This document shows positions 37,836-50,699 of a stretch of 64,000 nt of DNA, piece by piece; positions within the stretch are counted from its first letter, which is position 1; each line of letters opens with the position of its first letter. The DNA comes from Petunia secreta (Eukaryota > Streptophyta > Magnoliopsida > Solanales > Solanaceae), in the NCBI GenBank assembly GCA_029990175.1, contig JARKIP010000011.1:20682001-20746000 (forward strand). The letters run 5' to 3'. The position numbers and the translations under genes are program-made. The notes beneath the pieces were generated by a model. That model had not been told where the DNA came from and searched no databases. It saw nothing but the letters and a program-made list of their open reading frames with translations.

Positions 37836-38671
37836 TGTAATGCATATGAATGACATATAATGCATATGAATGCAATGAGATGCAATAATAACCCTTCACC
37901 GGCGCGGGACTCTCATCGTCAGCCGGGAAGTAGATGCCAACTCACAGCCCGAGTACAATGCTCAGATCCTTAATGCAATACCAATAACAGGACATAACAT
38001 ATAATATACAAGGTAAATCCAAAGCTAAGGCGTAAGGAGTACGCCTATCGGCAGCTACACACGTAAGGAACATGTGGTAGAAAATCCACGAGGCCAGGTT
38101 CCTCCAAAGAAATGGATATAAGCACTTACCTCTTCCAAAAGTTAGCTCTGCTAATCAACAACCGCTTTATCTTTTGGTTTCATTGCCAAACGGTCACACT
38201 CTATTTAATAAGCAGAAAAATATATCAAATTAGGCTAAAGGCTTCATTCTTCACATCTTAGGCCAATCCGGTAAGGAACCTGATACCCTACTCATACATG
38301 CAATACGTAGGCCAGGCCTACGTACAGGGTTTAAGGTCACATAACCAAACCCTAAATAAATTATATTTATAAGTTGTCCATAACTCACTGAGTACGAATA
38401 TATAATCAATTCCATCATCGGGGTCCAATTGACCTTTTAAACTATCAATTTAAGTCATTAGGGCGATGTCTAATATCCCTATTTTTACAATAAAAATATA
38501 TTCAAACACACGTAATAATCTAAGATAATAAGTTAACATCATTACTTGGAGATTTGGGGTAGAAATTCCACTATTTTTCCACCTCTTTTTCCCTTTTTCC
38601 TCTTTCTTTTCTAGTTTTTCTTTTCCCTATCTTTGTTGTATGTTTCTGAAGCTATATCGTAAGTAGTAGCT

Positions 38672-38694
38672 GCTAAGGGATTAAATCCCTTAGC
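38672..38694. repeat. Perfect 11-bp inverted repeat in the Gyp-2 LTR
   Basis: GCTAAGGGATT and AATCCCTTAGC around a single central A. Also intact in the other LTR near 45154-45176; degenerate in Gyp-3. On the element strand it lies downstream of an AT-rich stretch that could hold the TATA, so it may be near the transcript 5' end. Confidence 0.75.
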
Positions 38695-39218
38695 CAACCG
38701 ACTTATCAAAATTTTATTTTATTTTTTTAATAAATTCGCTACGATGATTAAAATTGAAATGGAACCCTAGAGAAGTCAAAATGATCCCAAATTTTTCAAG
38801 TTATACAAAATATAAGTAACATACTCGCCAAGGCAAATCTCAAATCGGACTCCCGAAACTCCAGATACGAATTTAAATGAAAAAAGTCAAATCATTTAAC
38901 TTTCGGCATTTTAGCGAAAACTAGCCGAACAACATCGAAATTCACTTTCGAAAGTTCACAAAATTCACAAATAATCATATGAACCTAACGGCACTTTTGG
39001 ATTTCGAATTGGAGCTCATTCCCCAAAATCGAGCTCGAAATCTGTTTTTAATATTTATCGACAATAAAAACTGGAACCTTCTTCCGATGCCTACCTAACG
39101 AGGTCTGATTTAGCTCAAATTTTACAGATAAGTCTCAATGGACCTTACGAATATTTTAAAATTATCAGCACGCCAATCGGAGTCCTAACTTCCGAAACGA
39201 CTAACCGAAGTCGTTTCA

Positions 39219-39256
39219 TTCTCCTCCACTTTAACTCTCGTTAGTCCTCGAACGAG
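39219..39256 (-). promoter_or_regulatory. PPT and adjacent hairpin of Gyp-2
   Basis: Element strand AGTGGAGGAGAA abuts the LTR. The hairpin at 39237-39256 has CTCGTTAG and CGAACGAG arms with one mismatch. Confidence 0.8.
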
Positions 39257-40088
39257 CCTAAGTCTAAAGAAAAATTCGCACAGATAACAAAAAAACTTGC
39301 ACGACCTTCATAAGCTACTCCACGTACATCATCTCATGATTGCAGAATAATAATTATAACACACATATCGAACTCTTGGATAAAAACATAGCTGGATAAT
39401 ATCATAACGCCATTGCCCAGTTTATTCTGACTACACTGATCCTTCCTCGATCACGAGTGGAAAGTTCTACATTTTCGAAACAAATATACACGAAACTTTG
39501 AATGGGTTAACATGATTCAGCCGATAATCACCTCTTCGATATACCTTTCGATATAGAACAGGTCGATGGAACTAAGAATTAGCTCATGCTTGATACAATA
39601 GGGGAAGCTTTTGAAGTACCTTGTCACTACACACTATATAAGATTTGTTGCAAGCTATATTATTTTTACGAATGCACTATGCAACATCTCAGTTGATGTT
39701 AGTGTAGTTTCACAAGCTCTTTGTGGGAATGTAGTTACTTATATCCTAATGTATGTCAAAGGTTCATCGGAACAGGGTCTATCATATAAGGATAAGGATC
39801 ATGCAAATACTACTGGATAGTATGATGCAGACCAGAAATGATCTTCAGAATGAACATCTACTTCAGGGTATTGTCTTTGAATTAGAAATATTATGACTTG
39901 AAAAAGTGAAAATAAAAGAGACATGTAGTTGGACCATGAACCGAGGCAGAATACCGGCAGCAAAGTTGATTACATGTGCACTTATAACGCTAAAGTAACT
40001 TCTCAAAGAGTTGAGGTGTGAAGGAGATATGCCAATGATGGATGGACGATAAGCTGCACTAAACCTTTAACTCTAAATTTTCCATGAA
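39257..40088. other. Gyp-2 internal, no recognisable gene
   Basis: Matches 57442-58188 of Gyp-3 in order. AT-rich, only short ORFs, no motif on either strand that I can name. Confidence 0.6.
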
Positions 40089-40410
40089 GTAAAACAACGG
40101 CAGTATGAGGATCAAGTTCTAGTTGAATACAAAAAAAATAGCCAGAAGAAAACCGGAGTCACCCTATATGGTTACTACTGACGGTGTTTTCATGTATAAA
40201 GATAGACTTTGTATTCCTGATGTTGCAGATTTACGTGGACAGATTATGATAGAGGCATATTATTCCAAATACACTGTTCATCCATGTTTGACTAAGATGT
40301 ACCATGATCTTAAGCAGATTTATTGGTGGAATGGAATGAAGTGTGACATAGCAGAATTTGTGGCTCAGTGTTCTAATTGCCAGCAAGTTAAAATCGTGTC
40401 AACTTTCCAG
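40089..40410 (+). pseudogene. Antisense-inserted Ty3/Gypsy pol fragment (RNase H-integrase junction) in Gyp-2
   Basis: Plus strand, opposite to the host element. It reads VKQRQYEDQVLVEY, then after a frame change DRLCIPDVADLRGQ, KMYHDLKQIYWWNGMK and AEFVAQCSNCQQVK: the linker and the HHCC zinc domain of integrase. The first zinc-site His is Tyr here (EAYYSKYTVH); the second His and both Cys remain. It stops being recognisable right after CQQVK. The same fragment sits at the same place in Gyp-3, so it was captured before the two copies separated. Confidence 0.88.
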
Positions 40411-40533
40411 ACTTTATATTTTCAGCAGATAAGTACGTATTTATGATCAGGTTGCCAGCTTATCTCTAGCATTAATAGATTACTAGTGGGTTTAGCAATG
40501 ATCGACACTCATTGTAGGTTTCTGTCGTGGCCT

Positions 40534-40567
40534 AGGTTGGGTCGTAACAAAAGTGGTATCAACACCT
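40534..40567 (+). other. LTR-end/PBS-like junction, plus strand, in Gyp-2
   Basis: TTGGGTCGTAACA is followed by AAAGTGGTATCAAC, which resembles the end of a Ty3 LTR joined to a tRNA-Met PBS in plus orientation. Gyp-3 has the better-preserved form at about 58636-58668. It lies downstream of the antisense integrase fragment. Confidence 0.5.
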
Positions 40568-42062
40568 TAGAAATTTAGTATTACCATTCAGTATTTGGAG
40601 GAAGACTCCTCCACTTAAAGCACAAACTCATGCAGCTATTTGAATAGGAGTAACCATCCTCGTACAGTCTGTTGGACTAAAGAAGATTTAGCTAAAAGCT
40701 GAACGTAGGCAGACCTAAGCTACCAACTACCCTTTCGAGTTGCCAAACAGCTGCAACTCTCGAGTCACAACTCCATACATTTTCTATAAGCACCACCGCC
40801 TGATGGATCAAATCAAAGGTCAAATGACGCCTCTCATTACCCTTAGTAGCCTTGAAACACAATAATGTGCTTATCCGGCTACCTTGGCACGCACTCTGGC
40901 TCAACATAGGGAACATCATGAATGGCTACTAACCGCCCAAGCTCACTAGTATCGGAAGAAGAAGAGATGGCAATAAACTGATGATAGAAACAATTAGATC
41001 TTTAGGAAGCTCATCTTCTTATTGCTTGGCTACCAGAGCTAGACTACTTCCGAGTCAGGCTAGCCGAAGAATCGAAATTGAAGAAATAGACATTAAATGA
41101 GCTCTATGGAGCAACACCCATATCAATTTAACCTTCCAATAAGAAGGAAACTCTGATAATTTACCAGAAACTTTGCTAGCGTTTTGAACCCAAGAGGAGA
41201 TACGTAGATCGAATATTACTTACTAGTCACTTTACACCGGAAGAAACAATGACACTTTCTGATGGTGATGAATAAGAATCTCATCATCCTACCAACACTG
41301 ATTTCTGAGGAGAGAGGTAAAATGACTTGACATAATAACACAAGGTGGCATAACAAGATGCCTAGCAGACAATAGCGACACTCACTGTCAAATCTCTCAT
41401 ATTTAGACTAGAAAAATTAGTAAGGTCTCATAAATACCAGGAATAAATCATACCAGAAGCTCGCCCCTCTACCGCAACCGATTCTTAGTAGAAACGACAT
41501 CCAACGAAACCATCGATACATGATAAGACACACCTTTTCCAGATTGATTGAAAGAATCAAATCTTACTCACATTTAAGAGAAGAAGAAATCTCAAGGTCT
41601 ACTATATCGGATACCTCAGCATCTCGTCAGACAAGCAGTTCATAGAACTGCCTCTGTAGCTGAGCTGAGCCACTACCTTGACAATCACTTTCTGAAGAAC
41701 CACTGCCACCACACTCTCAACCTCCATTGGATGGTGGCATTTCTCTGGCTAATTGAGATCTATATGAAATCCCCTGCGACTGCACAGATGCCTGATGACA
41801 AGAGAAAAGACAACTGCCGGAGTAAGGAAAACTCCTCAAAGGATAGCCAGACTCACGACAATGATAACAGGAAAACTCCTCAAAGGATAATCAGACTCAC
41901 GACAATGATAACACCTTTTCGTTAAATATGGGAGCTGGACAGATTGTTGATAGCTGTAAAGAAAAGATTGAATCTGATCTTGACGAGATACTGGCACACT
42001 CTAAAAATCACGTGACACATGCTGAGATAACCTTCTTCGACCTCCCAAAATAATCAGAACTT
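40568..42062. other. Gyp-2 internal, no recognisable gene
   Basis: About 1.5 kb similar to 58669-60219. A short direct repeat with 'aaaactcctcaaaggata' and 'actcacgacaatgataac' is at 41827-41910. The minus-strand 75-aa ORF at 40692-40919 has a counterpart in Gyp-3 but no motif I recognise. Confidence 0.55.
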
Positions 42063-42433
42063 TTACCTCCAAATTAGGTACCATGGTTGCCAACCAGGGC
42101 CGTAGGATCTCTTGCTTTCCCGCTCTAACTCTTCCCACTCTAACTTATAGTATGCCTCGTACCTTCGAACAATATCAACAACGACATCAAATGAAGTCCC
42201 AACCTCAATTTCTCGAGACATCCGGGATTTCAAGGAAGGAGAAAGGTCAGCAATAAATCTTTGAACATTATCGAAAGGTTCATGGACTCGTTCTGATGCA
42301 TATTTAGCCATTTTATAGAATTGAATCTCATATTCTGAAACACCAACAGGCTATCCGATAGGCTACCCTGTCCAATCCACTCAAACTGGCAACACTTTTC
42401 ATCTCGCTCGCTACTCGAAAGGAACTTTTCCAC
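42063..42433 (-). pseudogene. gag: gag remnant of Gyp-2
   Basis: Two overlapping frames on the element strand together read as the C-terminal part of a Retrotrans_gag domain: FLSSSERDEKCCQFEW and QGSLS, then MAKYASERVHEPFDNVQRF and IADLSPSLKSRMSREI, ending VDIVRRYEAYY. A frameshift separates them near 42300. It lies on the PBS side, as gag should. Confidence 0.72.
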
Positions 42434-43180
42434 AAATCTAAAAGAAAAATTGAACCAAGTTAGCTAATAAGAGAGCAGCCCACCAATCCAAGGCTGGACC
42501 CTGAAACTGGAAAGAAGAATAATCAACACCATACCGCTTGATATAATCAAAAGCCTGAAGGATACGCTGACATTATTTTACTTTAAAAAAAATCACGAGG
42601 TTTATCTGATGCATTTCTTTAGAATATCGAAAGGAACAACCGCGTTAAAATAATGCAACCTCTTTAGGCACTCGGACCGAACTGATACCTCGGCTGGCAA
42701 ACCAACTAGAACAATTAGAGGTACAACACATACTACCTCCGGAATATAATTTACTACAGCAATATTAAGAACCGAAAAAAGAGCTCCCTGAGATCGAACG
42801 TCTCCATCTGCGGCAACCTGATAAGCTTTCTAGCGAATAATAGGTGCTTGCGGTATCTGCGTCGCCAAGATTCTCATAAAAGCATCATAGAGAGCCAAGG
42901 GAACCACAAGGCCCTGCTCCCTCGCCCATCGCGAGCTCGTATGGCTGGGACCTCCATAACTAGTTTGTCAGCACGATCAAAACTCTCGGAGCTTCGTCAG
43001 TGCTAGCCCCAGGCTAGACTGCTTCGTCTTGAACTCATACCGTTTGCTGATTTGTCGCACGAGGGTTCACAATTACCACGAAGGAATTAACGAAAAATAC
43101 TTCTGCATACTAGACCGACGCAAGATCAGAAATGAAGGAAGTGAAACTTCCTAAATGCCATCATAGCCGCTCGTAGATAC
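42434..43180 (-). other. Gyp-2 gag N-terminal region and leader, decayed
   Basis: No open frame. Similar to 60600-61325 of Gyp-3. Towards 43150 it becomes alignable with the leader of the Tekay element. Confidence 0.5.
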
Positions 43181-43198
43181 GTACGGACGTCTACGTAC
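43181..43198 (-). promoter_or_regulatory. Leader hairpin with palindromic GACGTC loop (Gyp-2)
   Basis: GTACGGACGTCTACGTAC: 5-bp GTACG/CGTAC stem, 8-nt loop containing GACGTC. About 53 bp from the PBS. Confidence 0.5.
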
Positions 43199-43251
43199 CC
43201 ATCAGCGAGACTCTACTAGACACTGTCTTAGTTTTGATAGACTCTAAACTG

Positions 43252-43264
43252 GGCTCTGATACCA
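43252..43264 (-). promoter_or_regulatory. Primer binding site of Gyp-2, tRNA-Met type
   Basis: Element strand TGGTATCAGAGCC, 2 nt from the LTR. Confidence 0.93.
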
Positions 43265-43266
43265 AC

Positions 43267-45703
43267 TGACACGGCCCGGAATCCGGTTAGGCCGTGCGGG
43301 CACCCGACATCCTCCCCTAAACCCGACGGGCTAACCCTTACCAATTAAATTACGGAAATAAATATAATTTAATTCACAAATAAGAACATGACTTAAAAAA
43401 ATACAGACATACTAATACCTCTAAGCTGTACAAAAAAATTACAGCTGACTACCCTACGTACTAGGTCTAGGGCTATCTAGACTAGACATCTAAGAGTACA
43501 AAAGAAGACAGATACCTCCTGAAGGGAGCAAAATGCAGCTGAAATAATAAACAATAAACTGGTTGCCATCCGGAATAAAAGATGGCTCACCTGACAGCTG
43601 AAGTCGTCTTCGCTCCTGAACAATGTGGCGAACTCAATCCTGGAGCGAACCTGACGAAACGAAATAAATAGACAAGAACAAACAATAAACAAGGGTGAGT
43701 CAGAAGGACTCAATAAGTGGGGCGGACTAGCCACCTCAAAGAGTATGATAGCTAGCCAGGGAGGAGAAACATATAAACAAAATTCCTCTTATTTAAATTA
43801 TAAAAAGGCAAAGCAAGATAATAACTAGAAACACGTATGGAATGACAAACTTATCAACAACCAGGAACGTAAGATAACCAAAACATAAGGTATCTCGAAC
43901 ACATCAACAATAAGAAATACATCCTGTTGCGGCGTGCAACCCGATCCATATATTTATACCGTTGCGGCGTGCAACCTGATCCATATATTTATAACATTGC
44001 GGCGTGCAACCGATCCCCGCAACCCAGAATACGAGCCATAAATATATAGGCAAATAAGCAATGCACGTAGAAGCAGAACAGTAGTTATGTACCACAAGTC
44101 TACACAATGGTATGAAATGAAATGAAATGAGATGAAATGAAATATGATGCAAAGGGTCACATGTGCCAAATGAATGGAGCGGAATCCTCCTACCCTCAAT
44201 ATAATGCAATGGAGTGGAATCCTCCTACTTCAAGGGCCGAATCCTGCTACCTTCAATATGATGCAATGGAGTGGAATACTCCTGCTCCTGGGGCGGAATA
44301 CTCCTTCACCCAATATGATATGCAATGTAATGCATAAGAATGACATATAATGCATATGAATGCAATGTGATGCAATAATAACCCTTCACGGGCGCGGGAC
44401 TCTCATCGACAACCGGGAAGTAGATGCCAACTCACAGCCATAGTACAATGCTTAGATCGTTAATGCAATACCAACAACAGGACATAACATATAATATACA
44501 AGGTAAATCCAAAGCTAAGGCGTAAGGAGTACGCCTATCGGCAGCTACACACGTAAGGAATACGTGGTAGAAAATCCACGAGGGCATGTGCCTCCAAAGA
44601 AATGGATATAAACACTTACCTTGTTCCAAAGGTAGCATTGTTACTCAACAACCGCATTATATTTTGGATTCAATGCCAACGATCCTGCTTATTCAATAAG
44701 CAGAAAATATATCAAATTAGGCTAAAGGCTTGATTCCTCACATCTTAGGGCAATCCGGTTAGGAACCTGATACCCTATTCACACACGCAATACGCAGGCC
44801 AGGCCTATGTACAGGGTTTAAGGTCACATAACCAAACCCTAAATAAATTATATTTATAAGTTTTCCATCACTCACTGAGTACGAATATATAATCAATTCC
44901 ATCATCGGGGTCTAATTGACCCTTTAAACTATCAATTTTCGTCATTAGGGCGATGTCTAATATCCCGATTTTTACCGTAAAATATATTCACACACACGTA
45001 ATAAGCTAAGATAATAAGTTAACATCATTACTTGGATTTGGGATAGAAATTCCACTATTTTTCCACCTCTTTTCCCTTTTTCCTCTTTCTTTTCTAGTTT
45101 TTCTTTTCCCTGTCTTTGTTGTATGTTTCTGAAGCTATATCGTAATAGTAGCTGCTAAGGGATTAAATCCCTTAGCCAATCGAATTATCAAAATTTTATT
45201 TTATTTTTTTAATAAATTCGCTACGACGATTAAAATTAAAATGGAACCCTAGATAAGTCGAAATGATCCCAAATTTTTCAAGTAAGTTATACAAAATATA
45301 TGTAATACTCGCCAAGGCAAATCTCAACTCGGACTCCCGAAACTCCAGATACGAATTTAAATGAAAAAAGTCAAATCATTTAACTTTCGGCATTTTAGCG
45401 GAAACTAGCCGAACAACATCGAAATTCACTTTCGAAAGTTCAAAAAAGTCACAAATAATCATACGAACCTAACGGCGCTTTCGGATTTCGAATCGGAGCT
45501 CATTCGCCAAAATCGAGCTCGAAAATCTCTTTTTAATATTTATCGACAATAAAAACTGAAACCTTCTTCCGATGCCTACCAAACGAGGTCTGATTTAGCT
45601 CAAATTTTACAGATTAGTCTCAATGGACTTTACGAATATTTTAAAATTATCAGCACTCTAATCGGACTCCTAACTTCTTAAACGACTAACCGAGGTCGTT
45701 TCA
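43267..45703 (-). repeat. 5' LTR of Gyp-2
   Basis: Pairs with 36691-39218; 91 bp shorter, mainly through fewer minisatellite units. Differences are several per 100 bp in the stretches I compared, so this copy is older than the Tekay insertion. Confidence 0.9.
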
Positions 45704-45708
45704 TTGGG
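45704..45708. repeat. Probable target-site duplication of Gyp-2, right (ttggg)
   Basis: One mismatch to taggg at 36686-36690. Confidence 0.6.
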
Positions 45709-46318
45709 TCTCGAATGGTTGCGACAAAAGAAACTTTATCTTTCCTCTTTTGAAAAGGCTCGTATCCTCAAGCTGACTAGCCTTATCAGTAGTTTGTAAT
45801 ACAGTGGAGGTAATGTAGAGATAGGAGAGGGCGGGTGGGAACTGCTGTGAAAACTTCCTTATTTCAGAAAATCCCTGAAAAATGCACTTGCTTAACCTTG
45901 TCCTTTGCCTTGGTATTCAACTCGAGCCAACCTTTTGGTAATAGACTTTTGAGTTTGGTAGTGAGTTAGCGATAGTTGGGACATGCGAAAGACTTTAGAT
46001 ACCAGGATTTGATCATGGAGTAGGGAGAGAAGGTGCCTCGATAGGCGATTGAATTTGGAGAAAGAATTCCTTTAGAGGCCTAAAGCAGCAGACAAATTCA
46101 TGCAATGCACACATATCAAATAAGAAATGCATCCTATAATATGAAGGATCGTTTTACGCATGATGATTTTGAAAAAAAATGCTTTGTGCCACATGTATCA
46201 TTTCGTTGTGCTAACAAAATGCGAAGCTTAAAAGATAATATTGCATTTATTGGACTTTTGTTACATTGACTAATATTGAAACAGGACAAAAGGTGGAAAG
46301 CAATGATAGAGGATTAGA
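45709..46318 (-). other. Element B internal region between Gyp-2 and ORF1
   Basis: No intact ORF. Resumes similarity to element A near 45900 ('ccttttggtaatagac' against 'ccttttggacagtagg' in A). Gag would be expected around here; only fragments can be guessed. Confidence 0.5.
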
Positions 46319-47957
46319 TCATGGCCAGGTGAACATCTTTATGCTGATCTTTCCCCAGAAGATTCTTCTTCTTCTTCTTCCTCGGTCGAGTCTTCCTTGG
46401 ACAAGCTTGCCTCTGATGAGTACCCTTGGAAGATGATTGTCTGCATCAGTTAAGAGCCGGGATATGTCAAATGTGAAGTTCTTCAACATTTCCCAAGCAT
46501 TTCTTCCTTTCTCCTCTATTCCTTTTTTTGCCACAGAGTTCATCCCTCGCCAGCCCATACTCCAATCGACTCTATGCATTTTATCAGGAGTTCTGCCTTA
46601 CTGCGCCATTTGCCTTTTCCTTCGTTCTTTGCTTCGACCAAACTTTGCTTCTTTGCTATTTTCCGTTGTGCCCTTGCTAGTTGTTTGCGTAACCTTTTAT
46701 ACTCATATTTTAACTCATCATCATCCCTTTTTCTTTTTGTTGTTGCACTTGGTTGAATTGTCCTTGCTATGTCTCTCCTAAGCCAATCTGGATAGTCTTC
46801 GTCATAGCCAGCATCAAACCTGTCTCGTCCAATGGTCTCGATTCCCATTCGTTGCCTTTCTTTCCAAAGTTCTAATATCTTTTCTTTGAACGGTATCACT
46901 CCTCCGAGAATATTTACTTTGAAATTTCTGATGTCTGCAATTTGGGGTACAGTCTGCTTTCTCCCTGCTTGTCTAAGTGTCCTTAAAGGAGTATATGGAT
47001 AAACTCTTCTAAAGCTCACTAAGATGAGAAATGAGTCTTTTTCGGACCGTGTGATCACTATTGTTCTATGAAAGTAATCAAACATCCATTGAATGTTCTC
47101 AGGTGCCAGTTGACAGAACATGTGGTGCCAACCGTTGGCAGTTATTGGTTGGTCCCATTTCCCAAAAGCATTGTCCATACGGGCGGTATGAGTCAAGAGG
47201 TAGTTTTCTCTTGGTATGGAATGGAAAGCTTGGTCTGTGCTAACCATCCTTTGCAAATGCTCCATCAGCCAAATTTGTAAAAGCAAATTGCAACCTTCAA
47301 AGAAACCAGCGCCTTCTGGCATCTTTCTAAAGCTCGGTACATCTCTACAATAATCATCAGTACCAAAGCGTAGTTCTTGTTAGTGTCTTTGAGTAAGACA
47401 TCAGCAATTGTGACCATGCAAACATCAACTCGTCTTTTGTGTTGTGGAAAGACGACAGTCCCTAGAAAGCTAGTGACAAAAGCAAGTACCATCTATTCTT
47501 GCCAATCTGCCTGGTTAATGCTGAAATAGTCCTCGGATTCTTGAAATGCTTCTGCATACCTAAATTTGATGTAGAGAGAAGTTAGAGAAATTCCCGATTG
47601 TCGTATACTGTCTGTGCATAATTTGGGCTTGAACCCTACCATTCTGAAGAACTCCTCGGCCGTAGTGTGCTTAGGCATCAAGACTTCTTCACTTTCAAAT
47701 GGCAATTGAGTTAACCCGCCTATTTCCTCCAGTAACGGTGTCAACTCTACCCTCCCAAAGTGAAAGACTGCTCGGTCTGCCTCTCAATAATGTACTGCTG
47801 CTTCTATCTTCCCTTCCAATGTAGTGTACTCCATTAGTGAAATCATATTACCCATCACCATTTTGACTCGGTCTTGTTGATCTATGTTGAGGTTACCCCA
47901 CCAATCTTTGAGCAATTGAGGGATTTTAACAACTATGTCAAATGTTCTAGTGGCAAT
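46319..47957 (-). pseudogene. Ogre-type ORF1 (DUF7745-like), decayed, element B
   Basis: Sister of the element A ORF1. Start position lost: codon 47957-47955 is ATT where A has ATG. It reads TFDIVVKIPQLLKDWWGNLN, MVMGNMISLMEY, then a Trp-to-TGA stop near 47784, LLEEIGGLTQLPFES, a stop at 47493, FVTSFLGTVVFPQHKRRVDV, ALVLMIIVEMYRALERC, a frameshift near 47310, FFEGCNLLLQIWLMEHL, TIGRDRFDAGYDEDYPDWL, a lysine/arginine-rich coiled coil and, after another shift near 46560, a terminal KNFTFDISRLLTDAD. Function in the family is unknown. The longest surviving piece is 260 codons (46540-47322). Confidence 0.78.
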
Positions 47958-48227
47958 AATCTTTTGGAAAAGGTGAAGCATGATAGGAAAAGGGAGAAGA
48001 AAAATGACTAAGATTCGCTTTACTGTGAGCAAAATGATCAACGTGTGGCACAAGTTTTTTAAAACAATGCGACAAAGGATATGAGGAGATGTGTCATTGT
48101 GAGTTGAGAAACTTTTAGACACTTTAGAAGGAAATTGCTAATGGACTTGTGACATGCCAAGGATGTCAAGTCTTTATATAATGCTTAAAGGATAAATGTG
48201 TGTTATGTGTCATCCCGGCTATCAAGT

Positions 48228-48720
48228 GGTTATTTCTGCTTCAAATTGGGCCTTTAATGCCTCTTTGGTTACCATTTAATGCATTTGAATAGCATTGAAT
48301 ATAGAATGATTCCAATTGTTTAAGAAATAAACGGTCGTTTCTGATTCAATTCGGGCTTTTGACGCCCCTTGGGTAACCTTTGTACCTTTGAATGACATTG
48401 AATACAAAATAACTCGGATTGTTTAAGCAATCATTTCTGATTCAATTCGGGCTTTTGACGCCCCTTGGTTAACCTTTGTACCTTTGAATGACATTGAATA
48501 CAGAGTACCTCTGATTGTTTAAGCAATCATTTCTGATTCAATTAGGGCTTTTGACGCCTCTTGGGTAACCCTTGTGCCTTTGAATGGTATTGAATACAGA
48601 GTAACTCCGACCGTGTAGGAATAAACAATCATTTCTGATTCACTTTGAGCTTTTAAAGCCTCCTAGGTAACCTTTGTGCCTTTGAATGGCACTGAATGCA
48701 AAATAATATTAATAAACGGT
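48228..48720 (-). repeat. About 100-bp tandem repeat in the leader of element B
   Basis: Anchors near 48228, 48330, 48424, 48521 and 48624 ('tttctgattcaattcgggc' type). Counterpart of 27440-28015 in A. Confidence 0.8.
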
Positions 48721-50191
48721 CTACATTTGCACGTTTAATCCTTTAAGTAAATGCAAATAAATCATGTCCAATGCTCTTTGGGGGTTGAAAACCGTTCAGA
48801 TTGTTTGAACAAGTTTTCCTATCAGACTTGAGAACAAGTCGACTAATGACATGTCATGATGCATGATTCCTAACACCGCTACTAAGGAATGGAGTTAGCT
48901 AGACCAGGTGTTATTATCCTTCCAAGCGGACGGCTTGGGAGAGGGAGCGTCTCGGACCAAATGGGTTCCAAGTCGTTCCCCTAAAGGAATTTTTATGTGA
49001 GGGGAGATGTGGTTGTAACCACCGTGTTTTCAACGCACGATTTTCGAAAGTGGCCAAGAGTAGCGGAAGGTATGTATGATATACACGAGTTTAGAAATGT
49101 ACAAGTCTTGAAACAAATGCACAAGTCAACCTCGGGAGTGGGAGTAAAACTAACACATGAAACAACAAGTTAGAAATAATAATTTCATATGCAAAGCAGA
49201 TCAATACACATAATATGCATGATAGACGTCATATGATGACGCTTTTGGACGAGGTTGGCTAATGGACTTTAACATACCAAGGATGTTAAGCCTTCCTAAT
49301 TTGATTATGATATTTACAATTGAACGTGTATTTTATATCATCCCAATTGTTCTTATAACCCAAAATAAACAGAAAATAATTTTATGAAATAATTAATTTT
49401 ATTGTATAAGTGTAGAAATAACATTTTGCTTTAGGTAAATAGAAACAATAATTGATCTTGCTACATAAAAAGTAGAAGAAATTAATTTAAAATCTATGAT
49501 TTAGTTTTCATAAAAGTAGAAAAAATTAATGTCGTTCATAACCCAAAAAAATAATTTTATAAAATAATTGGGTTCATTTGAATAAATAATTGATTTTGTT
49601 ATGAGAACCCACTTTTATGTGAACAAATGGTCTACATTAGACACGTTCAACCTTAAATAAATGCACACATAACATATTTAAACGTCCCTTAGGGTCGGAG
49701 ACCCGTTGGGTTCGTTCAAATATGGTGAACTAATAGACTTAGACATGAGCCGAAGTCAAAATCTCCTAATCGTGACATGATGCATGGTTCCTAGACAAGA
49801 GTGTCCGTTAAGAGTTGGGTAATTCTACACACGGTTCCCCAAGGCAGACGGCCAAGCAGTGGGACCATTTGAAATCGTTGGCTGTACCACGGACCAACTA
49901 TATTCCAAAATGTCCTCCTAAAAGGTTTTTTGTAGTGAAGCGACCGTGGGATCCACGTAATCGCCGTGTGTGTGTAAAGTGTGGTTTCCCAGGAGTGGGA
50001 GAAGTGTGAGTGACATGAACAAATATAATATAACCACACAATTCAAAGAATAAAACACATAAATAAAAAATAAAAACTAAACTTTAATCCTGCAAAAGAA
50101 GAAGAAGAAGAAAGAGTTAGTATCAAAATAAATGAAAATAAAGCAAGTAAAGAATCCTGATTTAAAGTCCGTTATAGTTTGAACCTTGATA
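48721..50191 (-). other. Leader of element B
   Basis: No gene. Two copies of the same structural module as in A (about 48850-49090 and 49770-50010), separated by about 0.7 kb of AT-rich sequence that A lacks. Confidence 0.5.
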
Positions 50192-50209
50192 TACCAAGTG
50201 GAGTCGTCA
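50192..50209 (-). promoter_or_regulatory. Primer binding site of element B
   Basis: Element strand TGACGACTCCACTTGGTA, 3 nt from the LTR edge at 50213. Confidence 0.75.
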
Positions 50210-50212
50210 TTC

Positions 50213-50658
50213 TGTCATACCCGATTTTGGACTCAACTCGAGGCGAGTTGGGTTTCGGATTTGACTGGGTGAACTCGTGAGTTTAAGTTTTGGAGTCGCC
50301 ACCTAATAAATTTTCTAGGCGTATTAGGTCACCTATTAATTTCTAATTCCATTTAATTAAATCCGGGTTTGTCTACGAGTCAGAGATTCAGGTAAGAGGT
50401 TCAAGTTAACTCGAGATGAAGGGGTTAGGTACCTTTCGAGCTCCACAAATGTGGTTACCGGCCGGACTTATAATTGGGATTCTATAAAATAACTAACTAA
50501 GAAATATAAGTTAGAAATAATTATTGAAATTAAATAAAACTGCTCTTTTACTGCTCTTTTCTACTAATTCTCCTTCTTTAAAAAATTGCACCTAACGAAA
50601 TGCAACAAATTAGTTAGTATATGATAATAATAAATAAAAATACTAGTAATAAATACTA

Positions 50659-50699
<41 letters not shown>

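Larger units (their letters stand above)
36691..39218 (-). repeat. 3' LTR of Gyp-2
   Basis: Starts tgacacgaccc and ends gtcgtttca on the plus strand. It contains three copies of a 'gttgcggcgtgcaac' block (37352-37440), four 57-bp minisatellite units (about 37607-37835) and a perfect palindrome at 38672-38694. Confidence 0.9.
36691..45703 (-). mobile_element. Degenerate Tekay-related Ty3/Gypsy element Gyp-2
   Basis: LTRs 36691-39218 (2528 bp) and 43267-45703 (2437 bp), tRNA-Met PBS and PPT give minus orientation. The 4.05-kb internal region has only a gag remnant in sense and a pol fragment in antisense. The leader near the PBS is similar to that of the Tekay element (the 'taaatgccat' block and the palindromic hairpin), so I place it in the same lineage. 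Gyp-3 is a full-length sister with the same internal structure. Confidence 0.9.

Noticed and set aside
37380..37865. 161-aa minus-strand ORF (also 55467-56000 and 62028-62489)
   Set aside because: Translation of the LTR minisatellite; changes length with repeat number.
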